Counted from the stretch's first letter, positions 33,224 to 41,395 are shown. The stretch: DNA of 64,000 nucleotides from Dethiobacter sp. (GCA_018335875.1 JAGXRN010000054.1:62001-126000); one strand, 5' to 3'. Numbers and translations are program-made. Notes: a model not told the origin generated them from the letters alone.

Positions 33224-34182
33224 TGAGCTTTCCTCCAGTGCAGCATATCGCAAAATGCTTCCAGGCGGGTAACCACCCCGGCCTCACCGGTATGTTCATC
33301 GAGAGTCAGCATGAGAACTGGGATCTTTTTTCCTCTTTTATAGTGGCGCTCCACCAGTTCACAGGTCAGGGAATCGGGGCCGCAGCCAAATGATGCAACA
33401 AGCACAAGGCCGTCAATACTCCCTTGCTCAAGCAGGTAAAAAGCGGCGCCCATCAATTCCTTGCCAAAGGTCCAAAATATCTCTTTTTGCAGGCACGCGG
33501 CGCCGCGGCGTATATCCTGCGGCCGCAGCATTTCCGCTGTTACCACTTCCACGCCGAAATCACGCAGTTTGTCCACCAGGTTCATACTTATGAAAGGGTC
33601 ATTAAGGTTATATGCATGCCCAAGCACAGCGATACGCGCTTTGCCGGCAGCCTGCGGCGGGTCTTTGCCACACAGTGCATCCAACGGAGTCGCGCCACAG
33701 CGCAGCTTTGACTCATATATTTCCTGTGCCAGCTTCGCTCTTTTTATGGCCTTCCCGGCAACCCACGGCCGCCGGTTAAAACGGGAAGCAAGACGGTAGA
33801 TATTTCTTTTTGTTTTTTCGTAGCTTTGATTAATATTAATTTCAGTGTCTAAAACCTGCGGCAGGCCAGGCAGGCCAAAGCGCGCGATTTCAGGCAAACC
33901 CAGAAACTTTGGGCAGAGATACTTTTTTCTTTCCACAGAAATCACGCGGGGAGAGAAGATAAAGTCCACCCCTTTAGCATGCAGGTCTGCCAGGTGCCCC
34001 AGATAAAGCTTTACGGGCAGGCAGGCCTCGTCCACCGCGGCGCGCACACCATTGTCAAGAATAGTTTTAGTTGTTTCACCGGAGAGAACCACCTCGGCGC
34101 CCAGCGCAGTAAAAAAAGCATTCCAGGCGGGATAATAATGATAATAGAGCAGTGCACGGGGGATACCAACCTTTACGCTCAT
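33220..34182 (-). CDS. Acyl-CoA dehydratase activase-related (DUF2229) protein
   Basis: 320 residues, typical of DUF2229: MSVKVGIPRALLYYHYYPAWNAFFTALGAEVVLSGETTK at the N-terminus, DEACLPVKLYLGHL and FGCGPDSLTCELVERH later. The cysteines in EACLPVK, KYLCPKF and FGCGPD are candidate FeS ligands. It pairs with the following gene through a four-base overlap; the two resemble halves of larger CoA-substrate enzyme activases. Both end with similar motifs (TLDEHTGEAGVVTRLEAF here, SLDEQSGEAGIITRLEAF there), so they are paralogous. Function unproven. Confidence 0.8.
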   Translation of the reverse strand: MSVKVGIPRALLYYHYYPAWNAFFTALGAEVVLSGETTKTILDNGVRAAVDEACLPVKLYLGHLADLHAKGVDFIFSPRVISVERKKYLCPKFLGLPEIARFGLPGLPQVLDTEININQSYEKTKRNIYRLASRFNRRPWVAGKAIKRAKLAQEIYESKLRCGATPLDALCGKDPPQAAGKARIAVLGHAYNLNDPFISMNLVDKLRDFGVEVVTAEMLRPQDIRRGAACLQKEIFWTFGKELMGAAFYLLEQGSIDGLVLVASFGCGPDSLTCELVERHYKRGKKIPVLMLTLDEHTGEAGVVTRLEAFCDMLHWRKAQ

Positions 34183-34216
34183 CGCAACCTCCTGTTTACT
34201 GTTTTATACAATCATT

Positions 34217-35755
34217 TCAGTTTTTCTTCTTTTCATTTTCTTCCTTGCGTTTGCTGGTGTTGCCCACTTGTTTTCCGTCGTCGCTGGTTATGCGGTCTTT
34301 ATCCTTTGGCCGCAGTGCACTGGGTCGCACTTTCTGCACAGGGATGGGTTCCCTCAGTGCTATGCTCAACAGGGCTTTCAGATTAAGGGGAATCAGCGGC
34401 CAGAGGTAAGGCACGCCAAAAGATTTATCTGAAACAAGCCTGATAAAGACAATTAAAAGCCCGGCGATAAAGCCAGGGAGCCTGAACAACCCTGTCAGCA
34501 AAAGCATTAAAGCGTGCACCAGCCTGTTGGCCTGCCCCAGTTCCCAACTCGGCGTTGCAAACATGCCCACAGCCACCAGGCCGCCGTAGAGGAGAGCTTC
34601 CGGAGTAAAAAAGCCCACATCAATGGCAATCTGTCCTATCAGCAGTGCCGCAATCAGGCCCATGGCGGTGGCCAGGGGCGCCGGGGTATGAATTCCCGCC
34701 ATACGGACAAGGTCGATACCGACATGGATGATGAGAAACTGGATAAATAGCGGCACATTGCCCACATCCTTGGGCCCGATAAACTTCAGAAATTCCGGCA
34801 GAAGGTCAGGCTGCAGTGATACCAGCAGGTAAAGCGGCGCCAGAAACACAGATAACAGGATCCCTATAAAACGGACCCAGCGCACATAGATGCCTGTGAG
34901 CACATTCTGCCTGTATTCTTCAGCATGCTGGACATGATGGAAGAAGGTTGCCGGCACAATCATTGCCGCCGGCGAAGTGTCTACCATCAGTATAATATGG
35001 CCCTCAAACAGGTGAACAGCCGCCACGTCCGGGCGTTCTGTGAACCGTACCAGCGGAAACAAACTCCAGCGACCCTCAGTGATAAATTCTTCCACAGACT
35101 TTTCCGCCATGGGCAGGCCGTCGATATCTATATTTTCCAGACGGTGCTTTACATTATCAAGAAGCTGCTCGTTCACTATATCGTTAATATAAATAATGGC
35201 GATGTCAGTTTTAGAGCGTCTTCCCGCCTTCATCGCCTCCACGCGCAGGCCGGGGTCGCGCACACGGCGGCGGATAAGGGCGATATTAAACATCAGAGTC
35301 TCAACAAAGCCGTCACGGGAACCACGCGTCAGGCGCTCGGTATCAGGCTCGTCCGGCCCGCGTACCGGGTACTCTCTGGTGTCAAGAGCGATGGCCTCAA
35401 CTGCACCATCTACAAAGAGGAGCATTTGCCCGGCCAGCAGCTCATCCATCATTTCTGAAAGCTGGTCGTTTGCCTCCATCTCCATATAAGGGATTTTCTG
35501 CTCCATCAGTTTGTGAAACGGGTCGGGAAGCAGGTCAACCCTCTCCAAGCCAACAAGGGTGCGCAGAAGCTGTGTAATGAGCTCGCCGTTGGCAAACCCG
35601 TCAATAAAAATCAGCGCAATTTTTTGCCCGCCGATTTCCATCTCCCTGACCAGAACATCAATACTTGTGCCAATACCGAGCTTCTCTTTAAAAAAATCAA
35701 GGTTCTCCTGCAGATGAGGGCTAACCTTTTCCGGCGGCCCCTGTTTTCTTCGCAT
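34217..35755 (-). CDS. spoVAF: Stage V sporulation protein AF (GerA-family membrane protein)
   Basis: 512 residues. A soluble N-terminal domain precedes several membrane helices (about 290-450). Motifs are YPVRGPDEPDTERLTRGSRDGFVETL, RYTERPDVAAVHL-like RFTERPDVAAVHLFEGHI, DTSPAAMIVPATFFHHVQHAEEYRQ and PYLWPLIPLNLKALL. The NFFKEKLG-type start (ENLDFFKEKLGIG) and the HVQHAEEYRQ segment fit SpoVAF better than germinant-receptor GerAA. In Bacillus SpoVAF sits in the spore inner membrane with the SpoVA dipicolinate channel. Location near sigF agrees with the spoIIA-spoVA neighbourhood; the other spoVA genes are not here. Confidence 0.88.
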   Translation of the reverse strand: MRRKQGPPEKVSPHLQENLDFFKEKLGIGTSIDVLVREMEIGGQKIALIFIDGFANGELITQLLRTLVGLERVDLLPDPFHKLMEQKIPYMEMEANDQLSEMMDELLAGQMLLFVDGAVEAIALDTREYPVRGPDEPDTERLTRGSRDGFVETLMFNIALIRRRVRDPGLRVEAMKAGRRSKTDIAIIYINDIVNEQLLDNVKHRLENIDIDGLPMAEKSVEEFITEGRWSLFPLVRFTERPDVAAVHLFEGHIILMVDTSPAAMIVPATFFHHVQHAEEYRQNVLTGIYVRWVRFIGILLSVFLAPLYLLVSLQPDLLPEFLKFIGPKDVGNVPLFIQFLIIHVGIDLVRMAGIHTPAPLATAMGLIAALLIGQIAIDVGFFTPEALLYGGLVAVGMFATPSWELGQANRLVHALMLLLTGLFRLPGFIAGLLIVFIRLVSDKSFGVPYLWPLIPLNLKALLSIALREPIPVQKVRPSALRPKDKDRITSDDGKQVGNTSKRKEENEKKKN

Positions 35756-35812
35756 CAGCTTTCCACCTCACGCAGCATTTAATCTTATTATAAGTGCGGC
35801 TTGCTATTCTGT

Positions 35813-35836
35813 TAAAAGCCCTCCGTCAGGAGGGCT
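35813..35836 (-). terminator. Terminator after dodecin gene
   Basis: Perfect 8-bp arms AGCCCTCC (35817-35824) and GGAGGGCT (35829-35836), followed by TTTTAA on the minus strand. Confidence 0.75.
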
Positions 35837-35878
35837 GAGTTTGTCAACAAACTCCTATTTTTTTGCCATAAAAACAAA

Positions 35879-36085
35879 TTAGCGTTCATTTACCCCAAAA
35901 GCAAGTTTTACGTTGGCTTTATAATCAACTATCTTGCCATTGTCAATATTGGCTGTCAGGTTGTAAACCTCAACCCCCCGTATATTATCAACTGACTTTG
36001 AAGCATCGGATACTGCATTTTTCACGGCATCCTCCCAGCTTACATTGGAATGGCCCACAAGTTCAATAATCTTGGCAACTGTCAT
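35879..36085 (-). CDS. Dodecin-family flavin-binding protein
   Basis: 68 residues, exactly dodecin-sized: MTVAKIIELVGHSNVSWEDAVKNAV, then ASKSVDNIRGVEVYNLTANIDNGKIVDYKANVKLAF. Dodecins form hollow dodecamers that bind and buffer flavins (or CoA). The tryptophan in SWEDAV is the residue that stacks on flavin in many family members. A strong GGAGG precedes the ATG. The gene lies between sigF and spoVAF and has a SigF-like promoter (36112-36142) and its own terminator, suggesting production in the forespore; that is inference. Confidence 0.92.
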   Translation of the reverse strand: MTVAKIIELVGHSNVSWEDAVKNAVSDASKSVDNIRGVEVYNLTANIDNGKIVDYKANVKLAFGVNER

Positions 36086-36111
36086 CTTTTAGTCACCTCC
36101 TCATTTTTTGA

Positions 36112-36142
36112 TATTTTACCCTGCGGCAAAGTGAACTATTCC
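36112..36142 (-). promoter_or_regulatory. SigF-like (forespore) promoter before dodecin
   Basis: Minus strand: -35 GGAATA (36137-36142; consensus WGHATA, 5 of 6), a 15-base spacer, and -10 GGGTAAAATA (36112-36121; consensus GGNRANAHTR, one mismatch). About 27 bases upstream of the dodecin ATG. Confidence 0.45.
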
Positions 36143-36155
36143 CGCGTCAAAAAGT

Positions 36156-36180
36156 AAAAAACGGCACCTGGCCGTTTTTT
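36156..36180 (-). terminator. Terminator of the spoIIA operon
   Basis: Perfect 10-bp arms AAAAAACGGC (36156-36165) and GCCGTTTTTT (36171-36180) with a 5-base loop, ending in a T-run on the minus strand, 17 bases after the sigF stop. Confidence 0.9.
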
Positions 36181-36196
36181 AGAATTTGTTGAAAAC

Positions 36197-36841
36197 TCAT
36201 TCCATTAAATTTTTCTTAAGTTCAAAAAGCACTTTTTTTTCCAGCCTCGAAACGTGAACTTGTGAAATCCCCAGCATCTTTGCCGTTTCCTGCTGCGTAC
36301 GGTGCTGAAAAAAACGGTAAAGCACAATCTGTCTCTCCCTTTGCGGCAGGTTAGCCAGCGCCTCGCGCAGCGCCACCCGGTCCACAACTTCCTCTGTTTC
36401 CCCACTGGCGGCTGCAGCTGTCTGCGCCTGCGAATCTTCAGCGTCCAGGGAAAGAGGCAAACGCAGGACATCAAGCGCCACCAGGATATCCCCCCTGTCA
36501 AGGTTGCTTGCTGCTGCCAACTCACCCAGGGTAGGCTGCCGCCCCAGGCGCTGTTCCATTTCTTCCTGCAGCCTCCTGATGCGCATGGCCTGGACTTTAA
36601 GGGCACGGCTGTATTTAAGCGCACCCTGCCCGCGCAGATACATCTTTATTTCGCCTGCTATTACCGGTACCGCATAAGTGGCAAAGGCAAATCCACGCTC
36701 CGGGTCAAACCCCTTCAGCGCTTTCAGCAGGCCGATGCAGCCTACCTGGAACAAATCATCGCCTTCACTGTAATCACTGCGGTAGCGTTTAACCAAACTT
36801 CGTACCAGGGGCAGGTGTCTTTCAAACTGCAGCTCATCCAT
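36197..36841 (-). CDS. sigF: RNA polymerase sporulation sigma factor SigF
   Basis: About 214 residues from ATG 36841; a GTG at 36862 overlapping the spoIIAB stop is an alternative. Region 2 (EGDDLFQVGCIGLLKALKGFDPERGFAFATYAVPVIAGEIKMYLRG) and region 4 (LANLPQRERQIVLYRFFQHRTQQETAKMLGISQVHVSRLEKK) are those of the forespore sigma factor. It directs the first forespore-specific genes. Third gene of spoIIAA-spoIIAB-sigF. Confidence 0.96.
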   Translation of the reverse strand: MDELQFERHLPLVRSLVKRYRSDYSEGDDLFQVGCIGLLKALKGFDPERGFAFATYAVPVIAGEIKMYLRGQGALKYSRALKVQAMRIRRLQEEMEQRLGRQPTLGELAAASNLDRGDILVALDVLRLPLSLDAEDSQAQTAAAASGETEEVVDRVALREALANLPQRERQIVLYRFFQHRTQQETAKMLGISQVHVSRLEKKVLFELKKNLME

Positions 36842-36851
36842 CTTTGCCCCG

Positions 36852-37292
36852 CTACGACTCACAAGGTTGCGTTATCCCGTTAAAGACTTTAACCATTGTC
36901 ACAGTGGTGCCTTGCCCCGGACTGGAAGTGACTGTGAATTCATCCATAAAATTTTCCATGATTGTAAATCCCATCCCTGAGCGTTCCAGTTCTGGTTTGG
37001 TGGTGTAAAGGGGCTGGCGAGCCTGTTCAATATCTGCAATCCCGGTGCCGTAATCAACCACTGTTATTTCCAGCCTGCTTCCAGTGAGAACAGAACTGAT
37101 CATTATAATGCCGGGGCCGTTTTCATAACCATGGATAATGGCATTGGTCACCGCCTCAGAGACCGCCGTCTTGATATCGGAAATCTCGTCGATGGTGGGG
37201 TCAGCCTGGGCAGCAAATGCCGCCACGGCAACGCGGGCAAATGCTTCATTCTGCGACTTGCCGGGTATCTCCAGTTTCATATAGTTGTCCAC
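36852..37292 (-). CDS. spoIIAB: Anti-sigma F factor SpoIIAB
   Basis: 146 residues, GHKL-type ATP-binding kinase fold: [16 protein letters not shown] (N box), [19 protein letters not shown] (G1), and [31 protein letters not shown] (G2). It holds SigF inactive and phosphorylates SpoIIAA. It begins 12 bases after the spoIIAA stop. Confidence 0.97.
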   Translation of the reverse strand: MDNYMKLEIPGKSQNEAFARVAVAAFAAQADPTIDEISDIKTAVSEAVTNAIIHGYENGPGIIMISSVLTGSRLEITVVDYGTGIADIEQARQPLYTTKPELERSGMGFTIMENFMDEFTVTSSPGQGTTVTMVKVFNGITQPCES

Positions 37293-37304
37293 GTCTCTCC
37301 CCCC

Positions 37305-37640
37305 CTAAACATTTCTCAGGGCTTCCTGCTCTGTGTGAAAAACAGGAATCCTGTTTTGCAACCCGGAAAGTTCAAACACCCTCTGTACCGGGGGCTGCAG
37401 CGAGCAGGCCAAAACACGGCCGCCCTTTTCCATAACAGCCCTGTAGCGGCCAAGGACCATCCCCAATCCCGAACTGTCCATAAAATTCACTGACTGAAAA
37501 TTAAACAGCACATTATTAGCCTGTCCGCCTGTAACTTTCTCATCAATCTGTTCGCGCAGTATATCCACTGTATGGTGGTCAAGTTCCCCCTGCATACGTA
37601 CGACTAACGTTTTTCCGGCCATTCTGAGCTTTGCCTGCAC
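37305..37640 (-). CDS. spoIIAA: Anti-sigma F factor antagonist SpoIIAA
   Basis: About 111 residues from GTG 37640, eight bases after GGAGG; the open frame extends to 37907 but that stretch is the MITE-like element and leader, not protein. The STAS domain has the phosphorylated serine in NFMDSSGLGMVLGRY. The unphosphorylated form releases SigF from SpoIIAB. First gene of the operon, behind a SigH promoter at 37680-37708. Confidence 0.95.
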   Translation of the reverse strand: MQAKLRMAGKTLVVRMQGELDHHTVDILREQIDEKVTGGQANNVLFNFQSVNFMDSSGLGMVLGRYRAVMEKGGRVLACSLQPPVQRVFELSGLQNRIPVFHTEQEALRNV

Positions 37641-37679
37641 GGACCTCGCCTCCGTTTGTCGATTAATTATACATGCAGT

Positions 37680-37708
37680 TAATTCTACGCATGATTGGTA
37701 AGTCCTGC
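37680..37708 (-). promoter_or_regulatory. SigH promoter of spoIIAA-spoIIAB-sigF
   Basis: Minus strand: -35 GCAGGACTT (37700-37708; consensus RNAGGAWWW, one mismatch), an 11-base spacer, and -10 GTAGAATTA (37680-37688; RNNGAATWW, perfect). About 40 bases upstream of the spoIIAA GTG. It agrees with SigH control of spoIIA in Bacillus. A near-match 0A box (TGTCGAT) lies nearby at about 37659. Confidence 0.65.
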
Positions 37709-37756
37709 CTGCAAAGGTAAAAAAAGCAGAAATAAATGACCCGGGCGGAATTGAAA

Positions 37757-37886
37757 CCCAAGGCTGTTCAAAAACGAGCAGGACGCGAAGCAAGAAGCCC
37801 CGGCACCGCAGGCGTATATATAATACGTTGAGGATGCCGGGGCTTCGCAGCGACAAAGTAATGCGAAGTTTTTCAACAGCCTGGGT
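37757..37886. repeat. MITE-like palindromic element between dacF and spoIIAA
   Basis: About 130 bp forming one long imperfect hairpin. The left arm begins AGGCTGTTCAAAAACGAGCA and includes GAAGCCCCGGCA; the right arm reads back as TGCCGGGGCTTC ... TTTTTCAACAGCCT. The central loop contains CGTATATATAATACG. It carries no gene. Similar self-complementary intergenic repeats with GCCCCGGCA and TTGAAAAAC arms occur in other genomes (recalled). It abuts the dacF stop codon and leaves the SigH promoter of spoIIAA intact about 50 bp downstream. Target-site duplication is not obvious. Confidence 0.7.
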
Positions 37887-39052
37887 TAGCGCCCAAAGCG
37901 CAGCCACCTAAAAACAATGCGCTGAAAAAAGTCTGCCAGTGTAGCCCTTGGCACATCCTGTGCCGGCGCCAGCGCAATACGGGCCAGTTCCTCGCCGTCA
38001 GGCGACTTGACTGCCAGAGCGCCTGCCTCCTGGCCTGCCGTCAGTGGAGCAGCAACGCGATTTGGCACAATCAGTTCTTTTTCCAGCTCACGCGAGCTTC
38101 CCTTTTTAAGCAGCACAGACAGGTTATCCGCTGCCACCAGGTCCACAAACTCCAGTGCGCCTTTGTCTACAGCCACTTTGGCAAGGACTTCGCCTTTTTT
38201 TGCAATGAACACACTGGTAAAATTAGCAAAGCCAAAGTCCAGAAGTGTTCTTGCTTCATCAAACAGCGATGGCAGCCCCGGGGCGCCCATTACCACTGCC
38301 AGCAGCCTCGTGTCGCCGCGCTTGGCGGTCCCAGAAACGCAGTTGCCGGCTTCACTGGTATAACCTGTCTTCAGCCCGTCTCCGCCGCTGTAGTAGCGTA
38401 CCAGCCGGTTGGAGTTGCTGAGATAAACTCCTTCACTTTTTTTGATCTTACCTTTCAGGAACTCCTCATCCATCCAGATGGTAATCCATTCGTGGATTTT
38501 GGGGTAACGGAGAAGTTCAAACGACATAAGTGCCACATCATGAGCGGTGGTGTAGTGGTTTTCATCGTGGAGGCCGTGCGGGTTGACAAAAACTGTGCCT
38601 GACATGCCAAGTGCAGCGGCTTTTTCATTCATCTGGTCAACAAAAGCTTCCACCGAACCTGCCAAAAACTCTGCCATGGCGACGGCGCCGTCATTGGCCG
38701 AACCCACACCAATCCCAATCATCATCTCCTCAAAAGTTATCCTGTCACCCGGAGAGAGAAAGATCTGAGAACCACCCATGCGTGAAGCGCGCTCACTCAC
38801 AGGCGCCATGTCTGTAAGTGAAGCCTTACCTGATTCGAGGGCTTCCATGGCCAGGATCATGGTCATAATCTTTGTTACACTGGCGGGGTAGACCTTTTCA
38901 TGAATATTGTGCTCGTAGAGCACCTGCCCGCTCCCCACATCCATCAACAATTGTGACTTGGACTGAAAATCAAATTCCTGGGCTGCCGCCGTTGAGGTAA
39001 AAATCAGCAATACCAATACTGCGCTCAGCAGAAAAAGCGTCCTTTTGAACAA
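37886..39052 (-). CDS. dacF: D-alanyl-D-alanine carboxypeptidase DacF-like
   Basis: 388 residues. Signal peptide (LFLLSAVLVLLIFTSTAAAQ), then S11 peptidase motifs SVTK, SAN (GVGSANDGAV) and KTG (GLKTGYTSE), and a PBP5-like C-terminal domain. In Bacillus dacF lies directly upstream of spoIIAA and acts in the forespore to set cortex cross-linking; the same order is kept here except for the inserted repeat. A SigF-like promoter precedes it (39081-39112). Confidence 0.94.
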   Translation of the reverse strand: MFKRTLFLLSAVLVLLIFTSTAAAQEFDFQSKSQLLMDVGSGQVLYEHNIHEKVYPASVTKIMTMILAMEALESGKASLTDMAPVSERASRMGGSQIFLSPGDRITFEEMMIGIGVGSANDGAVAMAEFLAGSVEAFVDQMNEKAAALGMSGTVFVNPHGLHDENHYTTAHDVALMSFELLRYPKIHEWITIWMDEEFLKGKIKKSEGVYLSNSNRLVRYYSGGDGLKTGYTSEAGNCVSGTAKRGDTRLLAVVMGAPGLPSLFDEARTLLDFGFANFTSVFIAKKGEVLAKVAVDKGALEFVDLVAADNLSVLLKKGSSRELEKELIVPNRVAAPLTAGQEAGALAVKSPDGEELARIALAPAQDVPRATLADFFQRIVFRWLRFGR

Positions 39053-39080
39053 ATATCATTCCCCCTGTCAAGTTAGTATT

Positions 39081-39112
39081 ATTATTTTCCAGTTAAGACA
39101 AAAAAATATACT
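39081..39112 (-). promoter_or_regulatory. SigF-like promoter before dacF
   Basis: Minus strand: -35 AGTATA (39107-39112, perfect WGHATA), a 16-base spacer, and -10 GGAAAATAAT (39081-39090, partial GGNRANAHTR). dacF is forespore-expressed in Bacillus, which supports the call. Confidence 0.45.
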
Positions 39113-39220
39113 GTCACAATAAACGGTATATTTAAATTTTCTAATTTAGCAGCAACACCCTGTACTGTTTTCCGCACAACCTCGCCAGTGCGGCTCCGGC
39201 CGGGCAAGCAGTAAATTTAA

Positions 39221-39249
39221 GAATACTTTGCCGGCATTTACTATACAAT
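39221..39249 (+). promoter_or_regulatory. SigE-like (mother-cell) promoter before ccdA
   Basis: Plus strand: -35 GAATACT (39221-39227; KMATATT, one mismatch), a 14-base spacer, and -10 TATACAAT (39242-39249; CATACAHT, one mismatch), about 30 bases upstream of the ccdA ATG. Confidence 0.4.
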
Positions 39250-39279
39250 GTAGTAATTACACCTGCCGGGAGTGATTTG

Positions 39280-40023
39280 ATGGAATCATTGTTTCACAGG
39301 CTGTTGGCTGTCATCACCGGGAGCGCGTATTTTCACCCGCTCTTCTTTCTTTTTCCTGTGGCCGCCGGTTTTATTGCCTTCTTTAATCCGTGCATGCTGG
39401 GCATCGCCCCGCTCTTGGCAGAACGTGCCGGGCACTGGAAAAACGGGTACAGAGCTGTTATCCTTGGTCATATCGTGATGTTCTCCGCCGGTTTTCTCCT
39501 CTCACTTACATTCTGGACGGTCCTTTTTATGGCTTTTTTAGGCGTGGCAGGATTCTGGACGGCCTTGTGGCCCCGGTTGCTGGCTTTACTTTACCTGGCT
39601 ATTTCCCTTTATCTCTTGGGGCTGCGGCTGCCCCGCCGCTGCCTCCCGCAGGCGGTAGGTTTCTACAAACCATCCCGTGCACCTCACCCGTATCTTGCCG
39701 CTACTGCGCTTGGCTCTTTGTTCGGCCTGGTACCCTCGCCCTGCACTACGCCGCTGATCCTGGCGGTCACCGGCCTGGTGGTGCCCAATCTGGGATTTAC
39801 GGCAGGGCTGGCTGTGGTTCTGCTTTATGGCCTGGGGCATACGCTCCCTTTGGCGCTCCTTGCTATTCTCTCCAACCGGCTGGGACTGGCCGAACGCATG
39901 AAACGCTGCCACAGCACCTTTCGGCTGTTGTTGGGCATACTGCTATTTGCCCTGGCAGTCTGGTTCTTTTTCTACCAGACTGCCATACCTCCTGCAGAAC
40001 TGCATAAACCACTACATCCTTAA
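39280..40023 (+). CDS. CcdA/DsbD-type transmembrane thiol-disulfide transporter
   Basis: About 247 residues with six or more hydrophobic helices. The paired redox cysteines of the CcdA family are visible as FNPCMLGIAPLL near residue 33 and VPSPCTTPLILA near 150. ATG 39280 follows GGGAG by seven bases. CcdA passes reducing power across the membrane for cytochrome c assembly or, in spore formers, for spore-cortex thiol proteins. Both uses are possible here: a hexaheme cytochrome lies at 58-59.6 kb, and the upstream region has a SigE-like promoter. It is the only plus-strand gene in this neighbourhood. Confidence 0.85.
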   Translation: MESLFHRLLAVITGSAYFHPLFFLFPVAAGFIAFFNPCMLGIAPLLAERAGHWKNGYRAVILGHIVMFSAGFLLSLTFWTVLFMAFLGVAGFWTALWPRLLALLYLAISLYLLGLRLPRRCLPQAVGFYKPSRAPHPYLAATALGSLFGLVPSPCTTPLILAVTGLVVPNLGFTAGLAVVLLYGLGHTLPLALLAILSNRLGLAERMKRCHSTFRLLLGILLFALAVWFFFYQTAIPPAELHKPLHP

Positions 40024-40072
40024 GTTAAGGTTGTTTGAGGCTGATTGTCAATCTTATAAATTTTAAATAATG

Positions 40073-41395
40073 CTATAGTGAATTCCTGTCCACCCGCTCA
40101 TAGATAAGTGGTGTAAGCAGAGGAGGGACAGTGCTGTAAGTGTAAGCATCCGCCAGATATACCAGGGCGCCGGCCGCAGCTTCCCCGCTGCCGGTATAAA
40201 CTTCAGCCAGCAGGTCGCCTTTGCGCACCATATCACCTGTTTTTTTATTAAGCCTGATGCCGGCCATGAGGTCGATTTCATCACCTTTTTTACTGCGCCC
40301 GGCGCCGAGGAGGACCGAAGCACGTCCCACCATCCCAGCGTCAAGGCCCAGGATATAGCCATCCGTTGAGGCGAGCAGCTCCCTGGCAGGGTGCGGCACA
40401 CCCAGCTTTTGCGGCTCATCAACCACGCCTGCGTCTCCGCCCTGGCGGACGATCCACTGCCGCATTGCCTCCAGTGCCGAGCCGTCGGAAAGTTTTTGTG
40501 AAAGCCTGACGTATGCTGCCTCGTATTCCCTCTCCACACCTGCCGCCAGCAGCATTTCCGCTCCAAGCTGCAGGCAGAGCTCTACCAGGTCCGCAGGGCC
40601 CTGTCCTTTTAGTGTCTCAAATGCTTCGATTACTTCCAGGTGGTTCCCTACCGTGTGTCCCAGTGGCTGGTCCATGGCGGTTATCAGGGCTATTGTGCGG
40701 CGATTTAAGCTCTCCCCGATGGCTACCATGGTTTTTGCCAGAAGAACTGCATTTTCCCTCTCTTTCATAAAAGCGCCGCTGCCTGCTTTTACATCAAGCA
40801 CAATGGCGTTAGCGCCGGAGGCTATCTTTTTGCTCATCACCGATGAAGCAATGAGGGGTATACTGTCCACGGTGGCGGTAACGTCCCGCAGCGCGTAAAG
40901 CATGCCGTCAGCGGGAGTCAGCCCTGGCGACTGCGCCATGACGGCAAGTCCGCTCTCAGCCACCTGGTTGATAAATTCTTCCCGGGACAGGTCGGTGCGG
41001 AAACCGGGGATGCAGGATAATTTATCTATTGTACCGCCCGTGTGGCCAAGGCCGCGCCCGGAGAGTTTTGCTGTGGCCGCGCCAGCAGCTGCCACCAGGG
41101 GCAGCAGCACCAAGGTGGTTTTGTCGCCCACACCGCCGGTGGAATGCTTGTCCACAACTTTTCTGCCTGCAGCAGAAAGGTCAATTTTCTCCCCTGAATC
41201 TGCCAGTGCCATGGTGAGTGCGGCAGTCTCAGCCGCATCCATGCCGCTAAAATAAACAGCCATCAGCCAGGCGGCAGCCTGGTAGTCAGCTGTTTCACCA
41301 TTTTGGAGCCCGTTGATAAAGAAGTTTATTTCTTCTGCGCTTAAACTTATGCCGTCACGTTTTTTTTGGATTATATCGACTGCGCGCATCAGCAA
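40073..41395 (-). CDS. pdp: Pyrimidine-nucleoside phosphorylase
   Basis: 440 residues. The glycosyltransferase family 3 nucleoside phosphorylase signature VDKHSTGGVGDKTTLVLLP (phosphate loop) and KLSGRGLGHTGGTIDKL are intact, as is SSVMSKKIASGANAIVLDVKAGSGAFM. It splits pyrimidine nucleosides to base and (deoxy)ribose-1-phosphate, the substrate of DeoB encoded just upstream with a seven-base overlap. Nucleoside salvage. Confidence 0.95.
   Translation of the reverse strand: MLMRAVDIIQKKRDGISLSAEEINFFINGLQNGETADYQAAAWLMAVYFSGMDAAETAALTMALADSGEKIDLSAAGRKVVDKHSTGGVGDKTTLVLLPLVAAAGAATAKLSGRGLGHTGGTIDKLSCIPGFRTDLSREEFINQVAESGLAVMAQSPGLTPADGMLYALRDVTATVDSIPLIASSVMSKKIASGANAIVLDVKAGSGAFMKERENAVLLAKTMVAIGESLNRRTIALITAMDQPLGHTVGNHLEVIEAFETLKGQGPADLVELCLQLGAEMLLAAGVEREYEAAYVRLSQKLSDGSALEAMRQWIVRQGGDAGVVDEPQKLGVPHPARELLASTDGYILGLDAGMVGRASVLLGAGRSKKGDEIDLMAGIRLNKKTGDMVRKGDLLAEVYTGSGEAAAGALVYLADAYTYSTVPPLLTPLIYERVDRNSL

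Noticed and set aside
34217-35755. Germinant receptor A subunit (gerAA)
   Set aside because: The family is shared, but the specific motifs match SpoVAF, and no gerB or gerC genes follow.
37641-37907. N-terminal extension of spoIIAA
   Set aside because: The open frame passes through the MITE-like hairpin and the SigH promoter. A GTG with a good ribosome site gives a normal-length SpoIIAA.
39390-40007. Second open frame within ccdA
   Set aside because: It is an overlapping frame of the CcdA gene. The CcdA reading has the expected membrane helices and paired cysteines; the other is Pro/Gly/Arg-rich noise.
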